Below are positions 38,014 to 45,551 of a DNA stretch of 64,000 bases, piece after piece. The position numbers were made by a program, and so were the translations under genes. How positions within the stretch are numbered: position 1 is the first letter of the stretch; every line of letters begins with the position of its first letter. The DNA is taken from NCBI RefSeq assembly GCF_017833035.1, contig NZ_JAFIBM010000001.1, forward strand, positions 682,001 to 746,000. The letters run 5' to 3'. The notes under the pieces are model-generated. The model had not been told where the DNA came from. It saw nothing but the letters and a program-made list of their open reading frames with translations, and did no database searches. Source of the DNA: Frigoribacterium sp. PvP032. GTDB taxonomy: Bacteria; Actinomycetota; Actinomycetes; Actinomycetales; Microbacteriaceae.

Positions 38014-38061
38014 GTAGACTCCGCCAGAATTCGCCGTGAGTGATCTGAGAGGGTGGTGCTC

Positions 38062-38799
38062 GTGTCCGACGTCGTCGACCGGGACTCGCTCGTCCCCCTC
38101 TACCAGCAGCTCGAGGAGATCTTCCGCGCGCGAATCGCGAGCGGCGAGTGGGCCCCGAGCCAGCGCATCCCGTCCGAGAACGAGCTCAACCGGCTGTTCG
38201 GCCTCAGCCGGATGACGGTCAGGGGGGTCCTCACGAAGCTCACCGCCGACGGGCTGCTGGTGCGGGTCCAAGGCAAGGGCACCTACGTCGCCCCGGACAA
38301 GATCACGGCCGTCTCGCCGGCGTACCAGGGCATCCGCGAGCAGCTCGAGGTGCTCGGCTACGACATCTCGACCGAGCTCGTCTCGCTGGTCTGCGAGCCG
38401 GCGCCGACGCGCGTCCGCGAGCGGCTGAGGCTGCCGCCGGGCGCCCTCGTCTTCGCGATCGTCCGGCTGCGCTCCGTCGACGGGCAGCCGCTGAGCGTCC
38501 ACCGCTCGTTCGTTCCCGCCGACCTCGCGCCGACCCTCGACCGGCTCGACGTCGTGGGCGAGCAGCTCTGCGTCGTGCTCGAGTCGGCGTTCGACCTGGC
38601 CATGCACGACGTCGCCGAGTCGCTCGAGGCGGTGGCCGTGACCTCGACCGATGCCGAGCTGCTGCACCTGCAGCCGCGCGACCCGGTCCTGCAGCTGACC
38701 GACGTCATCTCGGACGCCGAGGGCGGCGCCTTCGAGTACTCGACGATCGTGTTCCGGGGCGACCGGATGCGGCTCTCGTTCGACTACAGCAAGCGCTGA
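38062..38799 (+). CDS. GntR-family regulator, HutC/UTRA subfamily
   Basis: A 245-residue repressor. The N-terminal winged helix (about 8-75) contains SENELNRLFGLSRMTVRGVLTKL and GKGTYV, and the C-terminal UTRA sensor domain (95-240) includes PLSVHRSFVPADLAPTLD and the terminal SFDYSKR. UTRA members bind phosphosugars or amino acids. It is divergent from the aldolase-dha operon and most likely represses it. Three in-frame GTGs are possible; the one at 38062 is chosen because GAGAGGG lies 8-9 nt upstream. Confidence 0.9.
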   Translation: MSDVVDRDSLVPLYQQLEEIFRARIASGEWAPSQRIPSENELNRLFGLSRMTVRGVLTKLTADGLLVRVQGKGTYVAPDKITAVSPAYQGIREQLEVLGYDISTELVSLVCEPAPTRVRERLRLPPGALVFAIVRLRSVDGQPLSVHRSFVPADLAPTLDRLDVVGEQLCVVLESAFDLAMHDVAESLEAVAVTSTDAELLHLQPRDPVLQLTDVISDAEGGAFEYSTIVFRGDRMRLSFDYSKR

Positions 38800-39401
38800 G
38801 GCTCCGGGCTGTCGGTCTGCTCGGACTCGTCGACAGGCGGCTGGGCGAGCGGGGAAGCGTGCGCGGCCGCGGACCGCGCGAGGCCGGCGGCACGTGCAGC
38901 GGCCACCGACCGCGTGACCGTGTCCGTGAGGGACGTCGTCGCTGATCGTCGTGCCGCCGCCGCACGGTGGGTCGCCGTAGTCGCTGTCCGCCCCGCCGCC
39001 TGCCCCGCCCTCGCGGCGTGACGACGCGTGGTGGTCCACGCCGCCGCGAGAGCAGCGGGCTCCGGCACGGATGCGGGCGCGCGGGTCGGATCCGCCTCGG
39101 AGGTCATCGCGCGGGCCAGGTCCGCCTCCGAGGCCATCGTGCCGACCGCCTCCTCGGGGGCCGACCGCACCGACGAGGCGGGAACGGGCGACGCGGGCAT
39201 CCGCCCGAGCAGGCGGTCGGCCAGCGCGACGAGCAGCACGACGACGCCCCCGACGACCAGCGCGGACGCCAACAGCAGGAACGCGACGGCGACGTAGTCG
39301 TACGGGCCGTCTGCGGCACGGGCCTCCGCTGCCAGGCCGAGTGCGCCTCCTGCGACCACGGCGCCGAGGGCCGCCACCGCGCACCGCGCTGTCCTGCCCA
39401 T
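38784..39401 (-). CDS. Membrane protein with Ala/Arg/Thr-rich tail
   Basis: About 205 residues. Two hydrophobic segments (about 8-30 and 38-62) are followed by a long Ala/Arg/Thr/Ser-rich cytoplasmic region without recognisable domain. ATG has GGAGGG 7 nt upstream, favoured over an in-frame ATG 15 bp further up. Its 3' end overlaps the end of the convergent gntR gene by 16 bp. No function suggested. Confidence 0.6.
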   Translation of the reverse strand: MGRTARCAVAALGAVVAGGALGLAAEARAADGPYDYVAVAFLLLASALVVGGVVVLLVALADRLLGRMPASPVPASSVRSAPEEAVGTMASEADLARAMTSEADPTRAPASVPEPAALAAAWTTTRRHAARAGQAAGRTATTATHRAAAARRSATTSLTDTVTRSVAAARAAGLARSAAAHASPLAQPPVDESEQTDSPEPQRLL

Positions 39402-39545
39402 GTCGGGACCCTCCACGACGGTCCGCCGCAGGCCGGCTCAGACCCGAGGACTCGTCATGGGCGGACTGTACGCCGGGCGGCCGGGCCGCGGTAGCCCCCT
39501 GCGCTCAGCGGACACGGGCCAGCCCTCGGGCGCCGGGCGTCGGCA

Positions 39546-39603
39546 CCCCTCGAACCCGCGCGCACCCTCGCGCGCGCCGAGGTGTGTGCGCGGGTTCGAG
39601 GGG
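39546..39603. repeat. Palindrome family C, copy 2
   Basis: Arms 39546-39566 (starting cccctcgaacccgcgcgcac) and 39583-39603 match at 19 of 21 positions. Located 70 bp after the MFS stop on the minus strand. Confidence 0.8.
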
Positions 39604-39672
39604 CGCGGCCGCCCGTGCCGCCGCCGCAGCCGCCGCCGCCGCAGCACCCGCAGCCGCAGCCGCGGGCTCAGC

Positions 39673-41061
39673 TCACGACGTGCGCGCGGCGACCTCGTCG
39701 GCGGCGAGCACCGCGGCCGCCTCGTCCCGGCGCTCGCGCGCGGGCCGGCCCCCGTCGCCGTCGTGCTCGACGGTGAAGTGCGGCACGAGCCGCGGCGCGA
39801 TCCGTCGCACGACGCCGGCGTCCGCAGCCGCGGCGACCGGCGCCACGCGGCGCACCCGCAGGTGCTGGCGTCGCACGAGCCACACGACGGCGATCCCGGC
39901 GGCGACGAAGCCAGCCGCGGCGCCCACGCCGATGGCCCAGCGGGGCCCGGCCGTGTCGGCCACCCAGCCCACGATCGGGGCGCCGAGCGGCGTGCCGCCC
40001 GTGAAGATCGCCATGTACAGCGCCATCACGCGGCCGCGCATCTCGGGGGCGGTCGACAGCTGCACCGTGCTGTTGGCGGTGGTCATCAGCGTGATCGACG
40101 ACAGCCCGACGGCGACGAGCACGGCGGCGAACGTCCAGTAGCTGGGCATCAGCGCGGCGACCGTGCAGGTCACCCCGAAGGAGGCGGCGGCCAGCACCAG
40201 CACCCGCATCCGCGGGCGCTCCCGTCGCGCCGAGAGCAGTGCACCGGTCAGCGACCCCACGGCGATGCACGACGACAGCAGGCCGAACCCGCTCGCGTCG
40301 ACGCCGAACTCGACGCTCGCCATCGTCGAGGTGAAGATCGGGAAGTTGAGGCCGAAGGTGCCGATCACGAAGATCATCGTGAACACGACGAGCAGGTCGG
40401 GGCGCTCCTTCACGTACCGGAACCCCTCGCGGATCTGGCCCTTCGCCCGCGAGACCGGCGGCTTGTGCTCGAGCTGCGACACCCTGATGAACCGCAGCGA
40501 GAGCAGCACCGCGGCGAACGACGCCGCGTTGATCAGGAACACCCAGCCGGTGCCGACGCTCGCGATCAGCACGCCGGCGACGGCCGGGCCGAGGAGGCGC
40601 GCGCCGTTGAACGAGGCCGAGTTCAGCGAGACGGCGTTCGAGAGGTGCCCAGGGGGGACGAGCTCGGAGACGAAGCTCTGTCGGATCGGCGCGTCGATCG
40701 CGTTCACCGTGCCGAGCAGCAGGGCGAAGACCCAGACCATCCAGAGCTGCGCGACGTCGGTGAGCACCAGCAGGCCGAGGGCCAGGCCGAGCAGCGCCAT
40801 CGTGCCCTGCGTGAGCATGAGCATGCGGCGGCGGTCGAACCGGTCGGCGATGAGGCCCGTGACGGGCACGAGCAGGATCGGCGGCGCGAACTGCAGCGCC
40901 ATCGTGATGCCGACGGCGGTCGCGTCGTGGTCGGTGAGGTGGGTGAGCACCAGCCAGTCCTGCGCGGTGGCCTGCATCCACGTGCCCGTGTTCGAGACGA
41001 GCGCGCCGCCGAACCAGAGCCGGTAGTTGTAGAGGCCGAGCGAGCGGAACATGGCGCTCAC
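39673..41061 (-). CDS. MFS transporter (MFS_3, EntS-like)
   Basis: A 462-residue twelve-helix major facilitator with the TMS2-3 loop GLIADRFDRRRML and the N-terminal SLGLYNYRLWFGGALVSNTGTWMQ typical of the MFS_3/EntS exporter group. The last 60 residues are a hydrophilic Ala/Arg tail. GTG start overlaps the marR stop (GTGA), so regulator and pump are co-translated, suggesting efflux of a compound sensed by the MarR protein. Confidence 0.88.
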   Translation of the reverse strand: MSAMFRSLGLYNYRLWFGGALVSNTGTWMQATAQDWLVLTHLTDHDATAVGITMALQFAPPILLVPVTGLIADRFDRRRMLMLTQGTMALLGLALGLLVLTDVAQLWMVWVFALLLGTVNAIDAPIRQSFVSELVPPGHLSNAVSLNSASFNGARLLGPAVAGVLIASVGTGWVFLINAASFAAVLLSLRFIRVSQLEHKPPVSRAKGQIREGFRYVKERPDLLVVFTMIFVIGTFGLNFPIFTSTMASVEFGVDASGFGLLSSCIAVGSLTGALLSARRERPRMRVLVLAAASFGVTCTVAALMPSYWTFAAVLVAVGLSSITLMTTANSTVQLSTAPEMRGRVMALYMAIFTGGTPLGAPIVGWVADTAGPRWAIGVGAAAGFVAAGIAVVWLVRRQHLRVRRVAPVAAAADAGVVRRIAPRLVPHFTVEHDGDGGRPARERRDEAAAVLAADEVAARTS

Positions 41062-41525
41062 GAGCGGTTCAGCTTCCGGAGGATCTCGGTCGCGTCGGCC
41101 AGGGTGCGGCGCTCGTCGGCGGTCAGCGCGGCCAGCCGCGGCACCAGCCACTCGTCGCGGCGGCGTCGGGTCTCGAACACGAACGCGGCACCCGCCTCCG
41201 TCGTCTCGAGCACCACCCGGCGACGGTCGTCGTCGTCGACCCGGCGGCTGAGCAGGCCGGCGTCCACGAGCTTGCCGACCGTGCGGTTCATCGACGGGGG
41301 AGTGACGCCCTCGTGCTCGGTCAGGGCGCCGATGGTGAGGGGCTGCTCCTGGAACACGTAGCCGAGCGCGGCCATCTGCGCGTCGGAGACGTCGACGTCG
41401 GCCTTCTGCTGACGCATCCGGCGGGCGAGGCGCAGCACGGAGCCGCGCACGTCGCTCGCGAGCTGGGCGTGCGGGACGGTGCGGCGTGCGGGTGCTGCGG
41501 GTGTGGGGGCTGCAGTCTCGGTCAT
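41058..41525 (-). CDS. MarR-family transcriptional regulator
   Basis: A 155-residue winged-helix regulator: LTIGALTEHEGVTPPSMNRTVGKLVDAGLLSR is the helix-turn-helix and the DDDDRRRVVLETTEAG beta-wing follows. Length and layout are typical. The ATG at 41525 lies 7 nt after TAGGCT, a leaderless arrangement, which argues against the in-frame ATG 18 bp upstream. It heads a two-gene unit with the MFS pump and probably autoregulates. Confidence 0.9.
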   Translation of the reverse strand: MTETAAPTPAAPARRTVPHAQLASDVRGSVLRLARRMRQQKADVDVSDAQMAALGYVFQEQPLTIGALTEHEGVTPPSMNRTVGKLVDAGLLSRRVDDDDRRRVVLETTEAGAAFVFETRRRRDEWLVPRLAALTADERRTLADATEILRKLNRS

Positions 41526-41532
41526 CGCCGCC

Positions 41533-41561
41533 AGCCTAATCATTTAGCTCGCCTAAGTAAA
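41533..41561 (-). promoter_or_regulatory. marR-MFS promoter with candidate operator
   Basis: Minus-strand TTTACT (41556-41561) and TAGGCT (41533-41538) are separated by 17 bp. The dyad TTAG-gcgag-CTAA lies in the spacer and CCTAA recurs, so a MarR dimer here would cover the promoter. Confidence 0.6.
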
Positions 41562-41667
41562 CGATCTGCCCCGATGTCCGACACCTGTTGCTCCCAGGTC
41601 CATGCAGGCGTATCGTCGAGGGCGGCTCATCGAGGAGCCCCACACGACACGAGGAAGAAGCGACAGC

Positions 41668-42420
41668 ATGGGCAAGTTCAGCGGCAAGACGGCGATCGTC
41701 ACGGGCGGCGGGAGCGGCATCGGCGCCGAAGTCTCGCGCCAGCTCGCGGCGGAGGGCGCGTCGGTCGTGGTGACCGACATCAACCTCGACGCGGCGAAGT
41801 CGATCGTCGACGAGATCACCTCGGCCGGCGGCACCGCCGCCGCGTTCGAGCAGAACACCGCGAAGTGGGAGCAGTCGGAGGCGGCCGTCGAGTTCGCCAA
41901 GGCGACCTACGGAGCCCTGCACCTCGCCGTCAACAACGCCGGCATCGGCGCCGCGCCGCAGACCATCGGCGACTACGACATCGCCGCCTGGGACAGGGTC
42001 CGCTCGGTCGACCTCGACGGCGTCTTCTACGGCCTGAAGTTCCAGCTGCCCGCGATGGTGGAGGCCGGCGGCGGAGCCGTCGTCAACATGGCCTCGGTGC
42101 TCGGCTCGGTCGGCATCGCGAAGAACGCGGCCTACGTCACGTCGAAGCACGCCCTGATCGGCCTGACCAAGGTCGCGGCGCTCGAGTACACCGCGCAGGG
42201 CGTCCGCACCAACGCCGTCGGGCCCGGCTTCATCGACACGCCGCTCGTCCGCTCGTCGATGTCGACGGACGAGCTGCATGCCCTCGAGGGCCAGCACGCG
42301 TCGGGCCGCCTCGGCACCGACTCGGAGGTCGCGGCGCTCGTGCTGTTCCTCCTCAGCCCCGAGGCCTCGTTCATCTCGGGCAGCTACCACCTCGTCGACG
42401 GCGGCTACTCGGCCCACTAG
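41668..42420 (+). CDS. Short-chain dehydrogenase/reductase (SDR)
   Basis: A 250-residue classical SDR oxidoreductase. NAD(P)-binding TGGGSGIG is at 12-19, NNAG in the middle, the catalytic Ser in MASVLGS and Tyr-x3-Lys in YVTSK. VTDINLD after beta2 carries an Asp that favours NAD. FIDTPL and the C-terminal FISGSYHLVDGGYSAH fit the family. Substrate unknown. ATG has GAGGAAGAAG upstream. Divergent from marR. Confidence 0.9.
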   Translation: MGKFSGKTAIVTGGGSGIGAEVSRQLAAEGASVVVTDINLDAAKSIVDEITSAGGTAAAFEQNTAKWEQSEAAVEFAKATYGALHLAVNNAGIGAAPQTIGDYDIAAWDRVRSVDLDGVFYGLKFQLPAMVEAGGGAVVNMASVLGSVGIAKNAAYVTSKHALIGLTKVAALEYTAQGVRTNAVGPGFIDTPLVRSSMSTDELHALEGQHASGRLGTDSEVAALVLFLLSPEASFISGSYHLVDGGYSAH

Positions 42421-42463
42421 CCCGCGCCTCCCGTGCTCGCGTCCGCGCGGCCGCGTGGATGGG

Positions 42464-42533
42464 GTGCGGCGGGTTCCCGTCGCCGCCGGCGGGTCCGCGC
42501 TGACCCGCCGGCGGCGACGGGAACCCGCCGCAC
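42464..42533. repeat. Palindrome family B, copy 2
   Basis: Two 35-nt arms meet without spacer and match at 34 of 35 positions; the arm starts gtgcggcgggttcccgtcgc. Same centre (GCGGGTC-GC/GCTGACCCGC) as the copy at 28339. Confidence 0.88.
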
Positions 42534-42539
42534 CTCCTT

Positions 42540-42605
42540 CCGAGCGTGCAGGAGGCGGTAGCCAAGCGTGCAGGAGGCGGTAGTCGAGCGTGAAGGAGGC
42601 GCTGG
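42540..42605. repeat. Three 22-bp tandem units carrying AGGAGGCG
   Basis: Units at 42540, 42562 and 42584 share (c)gagcgtgcaggaggcggt with a few changes; each carries one AGGAGGCG motif, giving the densest cluster of that motif in the window. Confidence 0.8.
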
Positions 42606-42661
42606 CCGGCCCCGCGAGGCCGCCCCGCACCTCCTTCGCACGTGCACGACCCCGGAGCAGC

Positions 42662-42733
42662 TCGAGGGCGGGTCTTCCGGGCCGAGGGCGGGTTCCGAAC
42701 AACCCGCCCTCGACCCAGAAGACCCGCCCTCGA
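42662..42733. repeat. 33-bp inverted repeat (family B-like)
   Basis: Arms 42662-42694 and 42701-42733 match at 31 of 33 positions around ccgaac; GAGGGCGGGT appears twice in each arm. Confidence 0.85.
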
Positions 42734-42793
42734 CGTGTCTCGGCAGCTCGCGCGGCCGCGTCGGCGTTGCGGCGTCGGCGACGGCGGCGCCGC

Positions 42794-42826
42794 TTCAGCG
42801 CCGCTTCAGCGCGCCCGCGCCAGGAT
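42794..42826 (+). promoter_or_regulatory. TTCAGC direct repeat and -10 in front of the response-regulator gene
   Basis: TTCAGC at 42794 and 42805 are 11 bp apart, one helical turn, and CAGGAT (42821-42826) begins 16 bp after the second repeat. The same geometry occurs before the PepSY gene at 45450-45492, so this is a likely binding site of the encoded regulator. Confidence 0.65.
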
Positions 42827-42864
42827 GGGCACGCGGGCAGGGTGCGCGCGAGGAAGGGGCTGCC

Positions 42865-43542
42865 GTGCGCGTGCTCGTCGTCGAGGACCAGCCGACCCTG
42901 GCCGAGGGGCTCCGCGTCGGGCTCGAGGCCGAGGGCATGGCCGTCGACGTGGCCGGCAACGGCACCGACGCTCTCTGGCGCACCCGCGAGGGCAGCTACG
43001 ACGTGGTCGTCCTCGACATCATGCTGCCCGGCATGAGCGGCTACGCCGTCTGCCGGGCGATGCGCGAAGGAGGCGACTGGACGCCGGTCATCATGCTCAC
43101 GGCCAAGGACGGCGAGTGGGACCAGGTCGAGGCCCTCGACACCGGTGCCGACGACTACCTCACGAAGCCGTTCTCGTTCGCGGTGCTGCTGGCGCGCCTC
43201 CGTGCGCTCGTCCGCCGCGGGGCCCGGGAGCGGCCGGTCGTGCTCGAGGCGGGCGACCTCAGGCTCGACCCGGCGTCGCGCGACGTCCGGCGCGGCGACG
43301 AGCAGATCGAGCTGACGAGCCGCGAGTTCGCCGTGCTCGAGTTCCTGATGCGGCGGGCGGGCAGCGTCGTCACGAAGCGCGAGGTGCTCGACGGCGTCTG
43401 GAACGACGACTTCGAGGGCGACCCCAACATCGTCGAGGTGTACGTCCGGCACCTCCGCAACAAGGTCGACCGGCCGTTCGGCCGGGAGTCGATCGTCACC
43501 CTGCGCGGTGCCGGCTACCGGCTGGAGGCGCGGGGTGGCTGA
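42865..43542 (+). CDS. OmpR/PhoB-family response regulator
   Basis: A 225-residue two-domain regulator. Receiver domain (1-115): acidic pair in VVEDQ, phosphorylatable Asp51 in VVVLDIMLPGMSG, Lys101 in YLTKPF. C-terminal winged helix (125-220) with LTSREFAVLEFLMRRAGSVVTKREVL and VEVYVRHLRNKVDRPFG. GTG start has AGGAAGGGG upstream. Its stop overlaps the histidine-kinase start by 8 bp. The TTCAG box upstream suggests autoregulation. Confidence 0.93.
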   Translation: MRVLVVEDQPTLAEGLRVGLEAEGMAVDVAGNGTDALWRTREGSYDVVVLDIMLPGMSGYAVCRAMREGGDWTPVIMLTAKDGEWDQVEALDTGADDYLTKPFSFAVLLARLRALVRRGARERPVVLEAGDLRLDPASRDVRRGDEQIELTSREFAVLEFLMRRAGSVVTKREVLDGVWNDDFEGDPNIVEVYVRHLRNKVDRPFGRESIVTLRGAGYRLEARGG

Positions 43543-45235
43543 CGGGGCGGGTCGCGTCGGCCGCCGTGGCCGTCGCGGTCCTGGTGGCCGTCGCGGTCCT
43601 GGCGGTCGCCGCGGCTCGCTGCGCCTGCGCATCACCGCGGCCGCCGTGCTCGCCGTCGCGCTCACGCTCGGCGCGTTCGCGCTCGTCTTCGCTCTGGTGC
43701 AGCAGGCGGTGCTCGCGGACGCCCCGCGCTCGGCCGCGTCCGCCGACGTCGACCGTGCCGTGGCCGCGCTCGCGGGCGGGTCGAGCCCGGCCGTCGCCGT
43801 CTCCGGCGACGCGGACGGAGCCCTGGTAGCCGTCTTCGACTCCGCGGGGCAGCTCGTCGCGACGGGCGGCGACGACGACCTCGCCGGGTACGCGCGACAG
43901 CTCGCGGGGGCCGCCTCGGGCAGCCGGGTCTCGCTCGACGGGGACGACTTCGTCGTCGAGACCGACGGTGCGGAGTCGGTGAGCACGACCACGTCGACTC
44001 CCTCGCCGTCGTCGAGCCCGAGCCCGAGCCCGTCGGCCGAGCCCGCGCCGTCGGAGTCCTCGACCGGCGACGACGACGACGCGCTCGACGAGGACGACGC
44101 CGCCGAGGCGGCCCGCGACGCTGCCGACGACGCCCGCGAGGCCGCCGACGAGGCGAGCGCCGCCGCTGCCGACGCCGACGCCTCCTCCCAGAACGACGAC
44201 GACCTCGACGTCCAGACCGTCACGACACGGTGGGACGTCGTGGCCGCGCGCTCCCTCGACGAGGCGCAGGCCGCCTCCTCGGCCAGCCTGCTCACGCTCG
44301 GCGTGGCCGTCCCCGTGGCGCTGCTCGTGTTGGGCGTGACGACCTGGTTCGTGGTCGGGCGGGCGCTGCGCCCGGTCGAGTCGATGCGTCGCGAGGTCGC
44401 CGACGTGACGGCGGCGAACCTGTCGCACCGCCTGGCCGACCCGGGTGGGGGAGACGAGATCTCGCGGCTCGCCTCGACCCTGAACGGCATGCTCGACCGG
44501 CTCGACGCCTCCGCGACGGCGCAGCGGCGCTTCGTCGGCGACGCCTCGCACGAGCTCAAGACGCCGCTCGCGACGATCCGACAGCACGCGGAGGTGGCCC
44601 TGCTGCACCCCGAGAGCATCGACGGACGCGCGCTCGCCGGCACCGTGCTCGGCGAGGAGGCGCGTCTCACCTCCCTGGTGCAGGGCCTGCTGGTCCTGGC
44701 GCGAGCCGACGAGGGCGCGCTCGGCGTCGCTCGCCGGCCCGTCGACCTCGACGACCTCGTCCTGACGGAGGCGGCGCGGCTGCGATCGGGCGCGGGTTCG
44801 GGTGCCGGTGCGAGTGGGGGCCCGGGCGAAGGCGCCGGCGCCCGCGCGGGCGTCTCCGTCGACGCGACTGCGGTCGGCCCGGCGCGAGTGCGCGGCGACG
44901 AGGGACTGCTCGGCCAGGTCGTCCGCAACCTCGTGGTGAACGCGTCCCGGCACGCCCGCTCGACCGTGGCCGTCGGGCTCGTCGACACCGCCGAGGGGCG
45001 CGCCGTGCTGACCGTCGACGACGACGGCGCCGGAGTCGCGCCGGAGGACCGCGCGCGCATCTTCGAGCGCTTCGTCCGGCTCGACGAGGCCCGCGACCGC
45101 GACGGGGGCGGCAGCGGCCTCGGGCTCGCCATCGTCGCCGAGATCGTCCGCGTGCACGGAGGCGCGGTGCAGGTCGAGACGTCGCCGCTCGGTGGTGCGC
45201 GCTTCGTCGTCGACCTGCCCGCCGACCCGGCCTGA
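43535..45235 (+). CDS. Sensor histidine kinase
   Basis: A 566-residue membrane kinase. After a basic Gly/Arg-rich start (repeat GPGGRRGPGGRR), a helix (30-55) leads to an extracytoplasmic sensor of about 200 residues whose second half is acidic and Ser-rich, with PSPSSSPSPSPS, TGDDDDALDEDDAAEAARD and similar. A second helix (about 250-270), HAMP domain, HisKA with His339 in DASHELKTPL, and an HATPase domain with NLVVNASRHA, DDGAGV and GGGSGLGLAI follow. The acidic sensor may bind cations. A conserved arrangement with a PepSY gene follows. Confidence 0.92.
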   Translation: MADGAGRVGRRGRRGPGGRRGPGGRRGSLRLRITAAAVLAVALTLGAFALVFALVQQAVLADAPRSAASADVDRAVAALAGGSSPAVAVSGDADGALVAVFDSAGQLVATGGDDDLAGYARQLAGAASGSRVSLDGDDFVVETDGAESVSTTTSTPSPSSSPSPSPSAEPAPSESSTGDDDDALDEDDAAEAARDAADDAREAADEASAAAADADASSQNDDDLDVQTVTTRWDVVAARSLDEAQAASSASLLTLGVAVPVALLVLGVTTWFVVGRALRPVESMRREVADVTAANLSHRLADPGGGDEISRLASTLNGMLDRLDASATAQRRFVGDASHELKTPLATIRQHAEVALLHPESIDGRALAGTVLGEEARLTSLVQGLLVLARADEGALGVARRPVDLDDLVLTEAARLRSGAGSGAGASGGPGEGAGARAGVSVDATAVGPARVRGDEGLLGQVVRNLVVNASRHARSTVAVGLVDTAEGRAVLTVDDDGAGVAPEDRARIFERFVRLDEARDRDGGGSGLGLAIVAEIVRVHGGAVQVETSPLGGARFVVDLPADPA

Positions 45236-45316
45236 CCCGCGCCGACCCGGCCCGAGCCGCGCCGACCCGGCCCGGCCCGACCTGCCTGCCGTGCCCGCGC
45301 CTCCTCGTCGCCCGGA

Positions 45317-45374
45317 CACCCCGCAGTGGACGATGCATCGCGAAACGACGGGGTGCATAGTCCACTCCGGGGTG
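45317..45374. repeat. Palindrome family D, copy 1
   Basis: Arms 45317-45337 (caccccgcagtggacgatgca) are shown here only by start; first 20 bases of arm match 45354-45374 with two mismatches overall. Located 81 bp after the histidine-kinase stop. A second copy is at 63319-63376. Confidence 0.8.
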
Positions 45375-45449
45375 CGGGGCCGAGGCGCGGGGCCGGCGTG
45401 CGGCGGCCGACAGCAGGCGTGCGGCTCCGGGATGCGCGCTGAACGTTCC

Positions 45450-45492
45450 TTCAGGTCGCTTCAGGGTCGGTTCAGCGCCCGCTCGAGACAGT
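45450..45492 (+). promoter_or_regulatory. Triple TTCAG direct repeat and -10 before the PepSY gene
   Basis: TTCAGG at 45450 and 45460 and TTCAGC at 45471 are spaced 10 and 11 bp; GACAGT (45487-45492) begins 16 bp after the last repeat, identical to the response-regulator promoter. No -35 box is seen, as in activator-dependent promoters. Confidence 0.7.
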
Positions 45493-45551
45493 GGGGTCAT
45501 CGCTCGAGAGAGCACCACCCGCCGCACCGCGGCCCCACGATCGGAGACACC

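Larger units (their letters stand above)
42421..42864. other. 444-bp intergenic stretch dense in repeats
   Basis: Between the SDR stop and the response-regulator start. It holds two large palindromes, three 22-bp tandem units and the response-regulator box, each listed separately. No protein-coding signal is convincing. Confidence 0.7.

Noticed and set aside
42540-42605. Possible CRISPR or iterons
   Set aside because: Units are contiguous with no spacers, only three, and there are no cas or rep genes.
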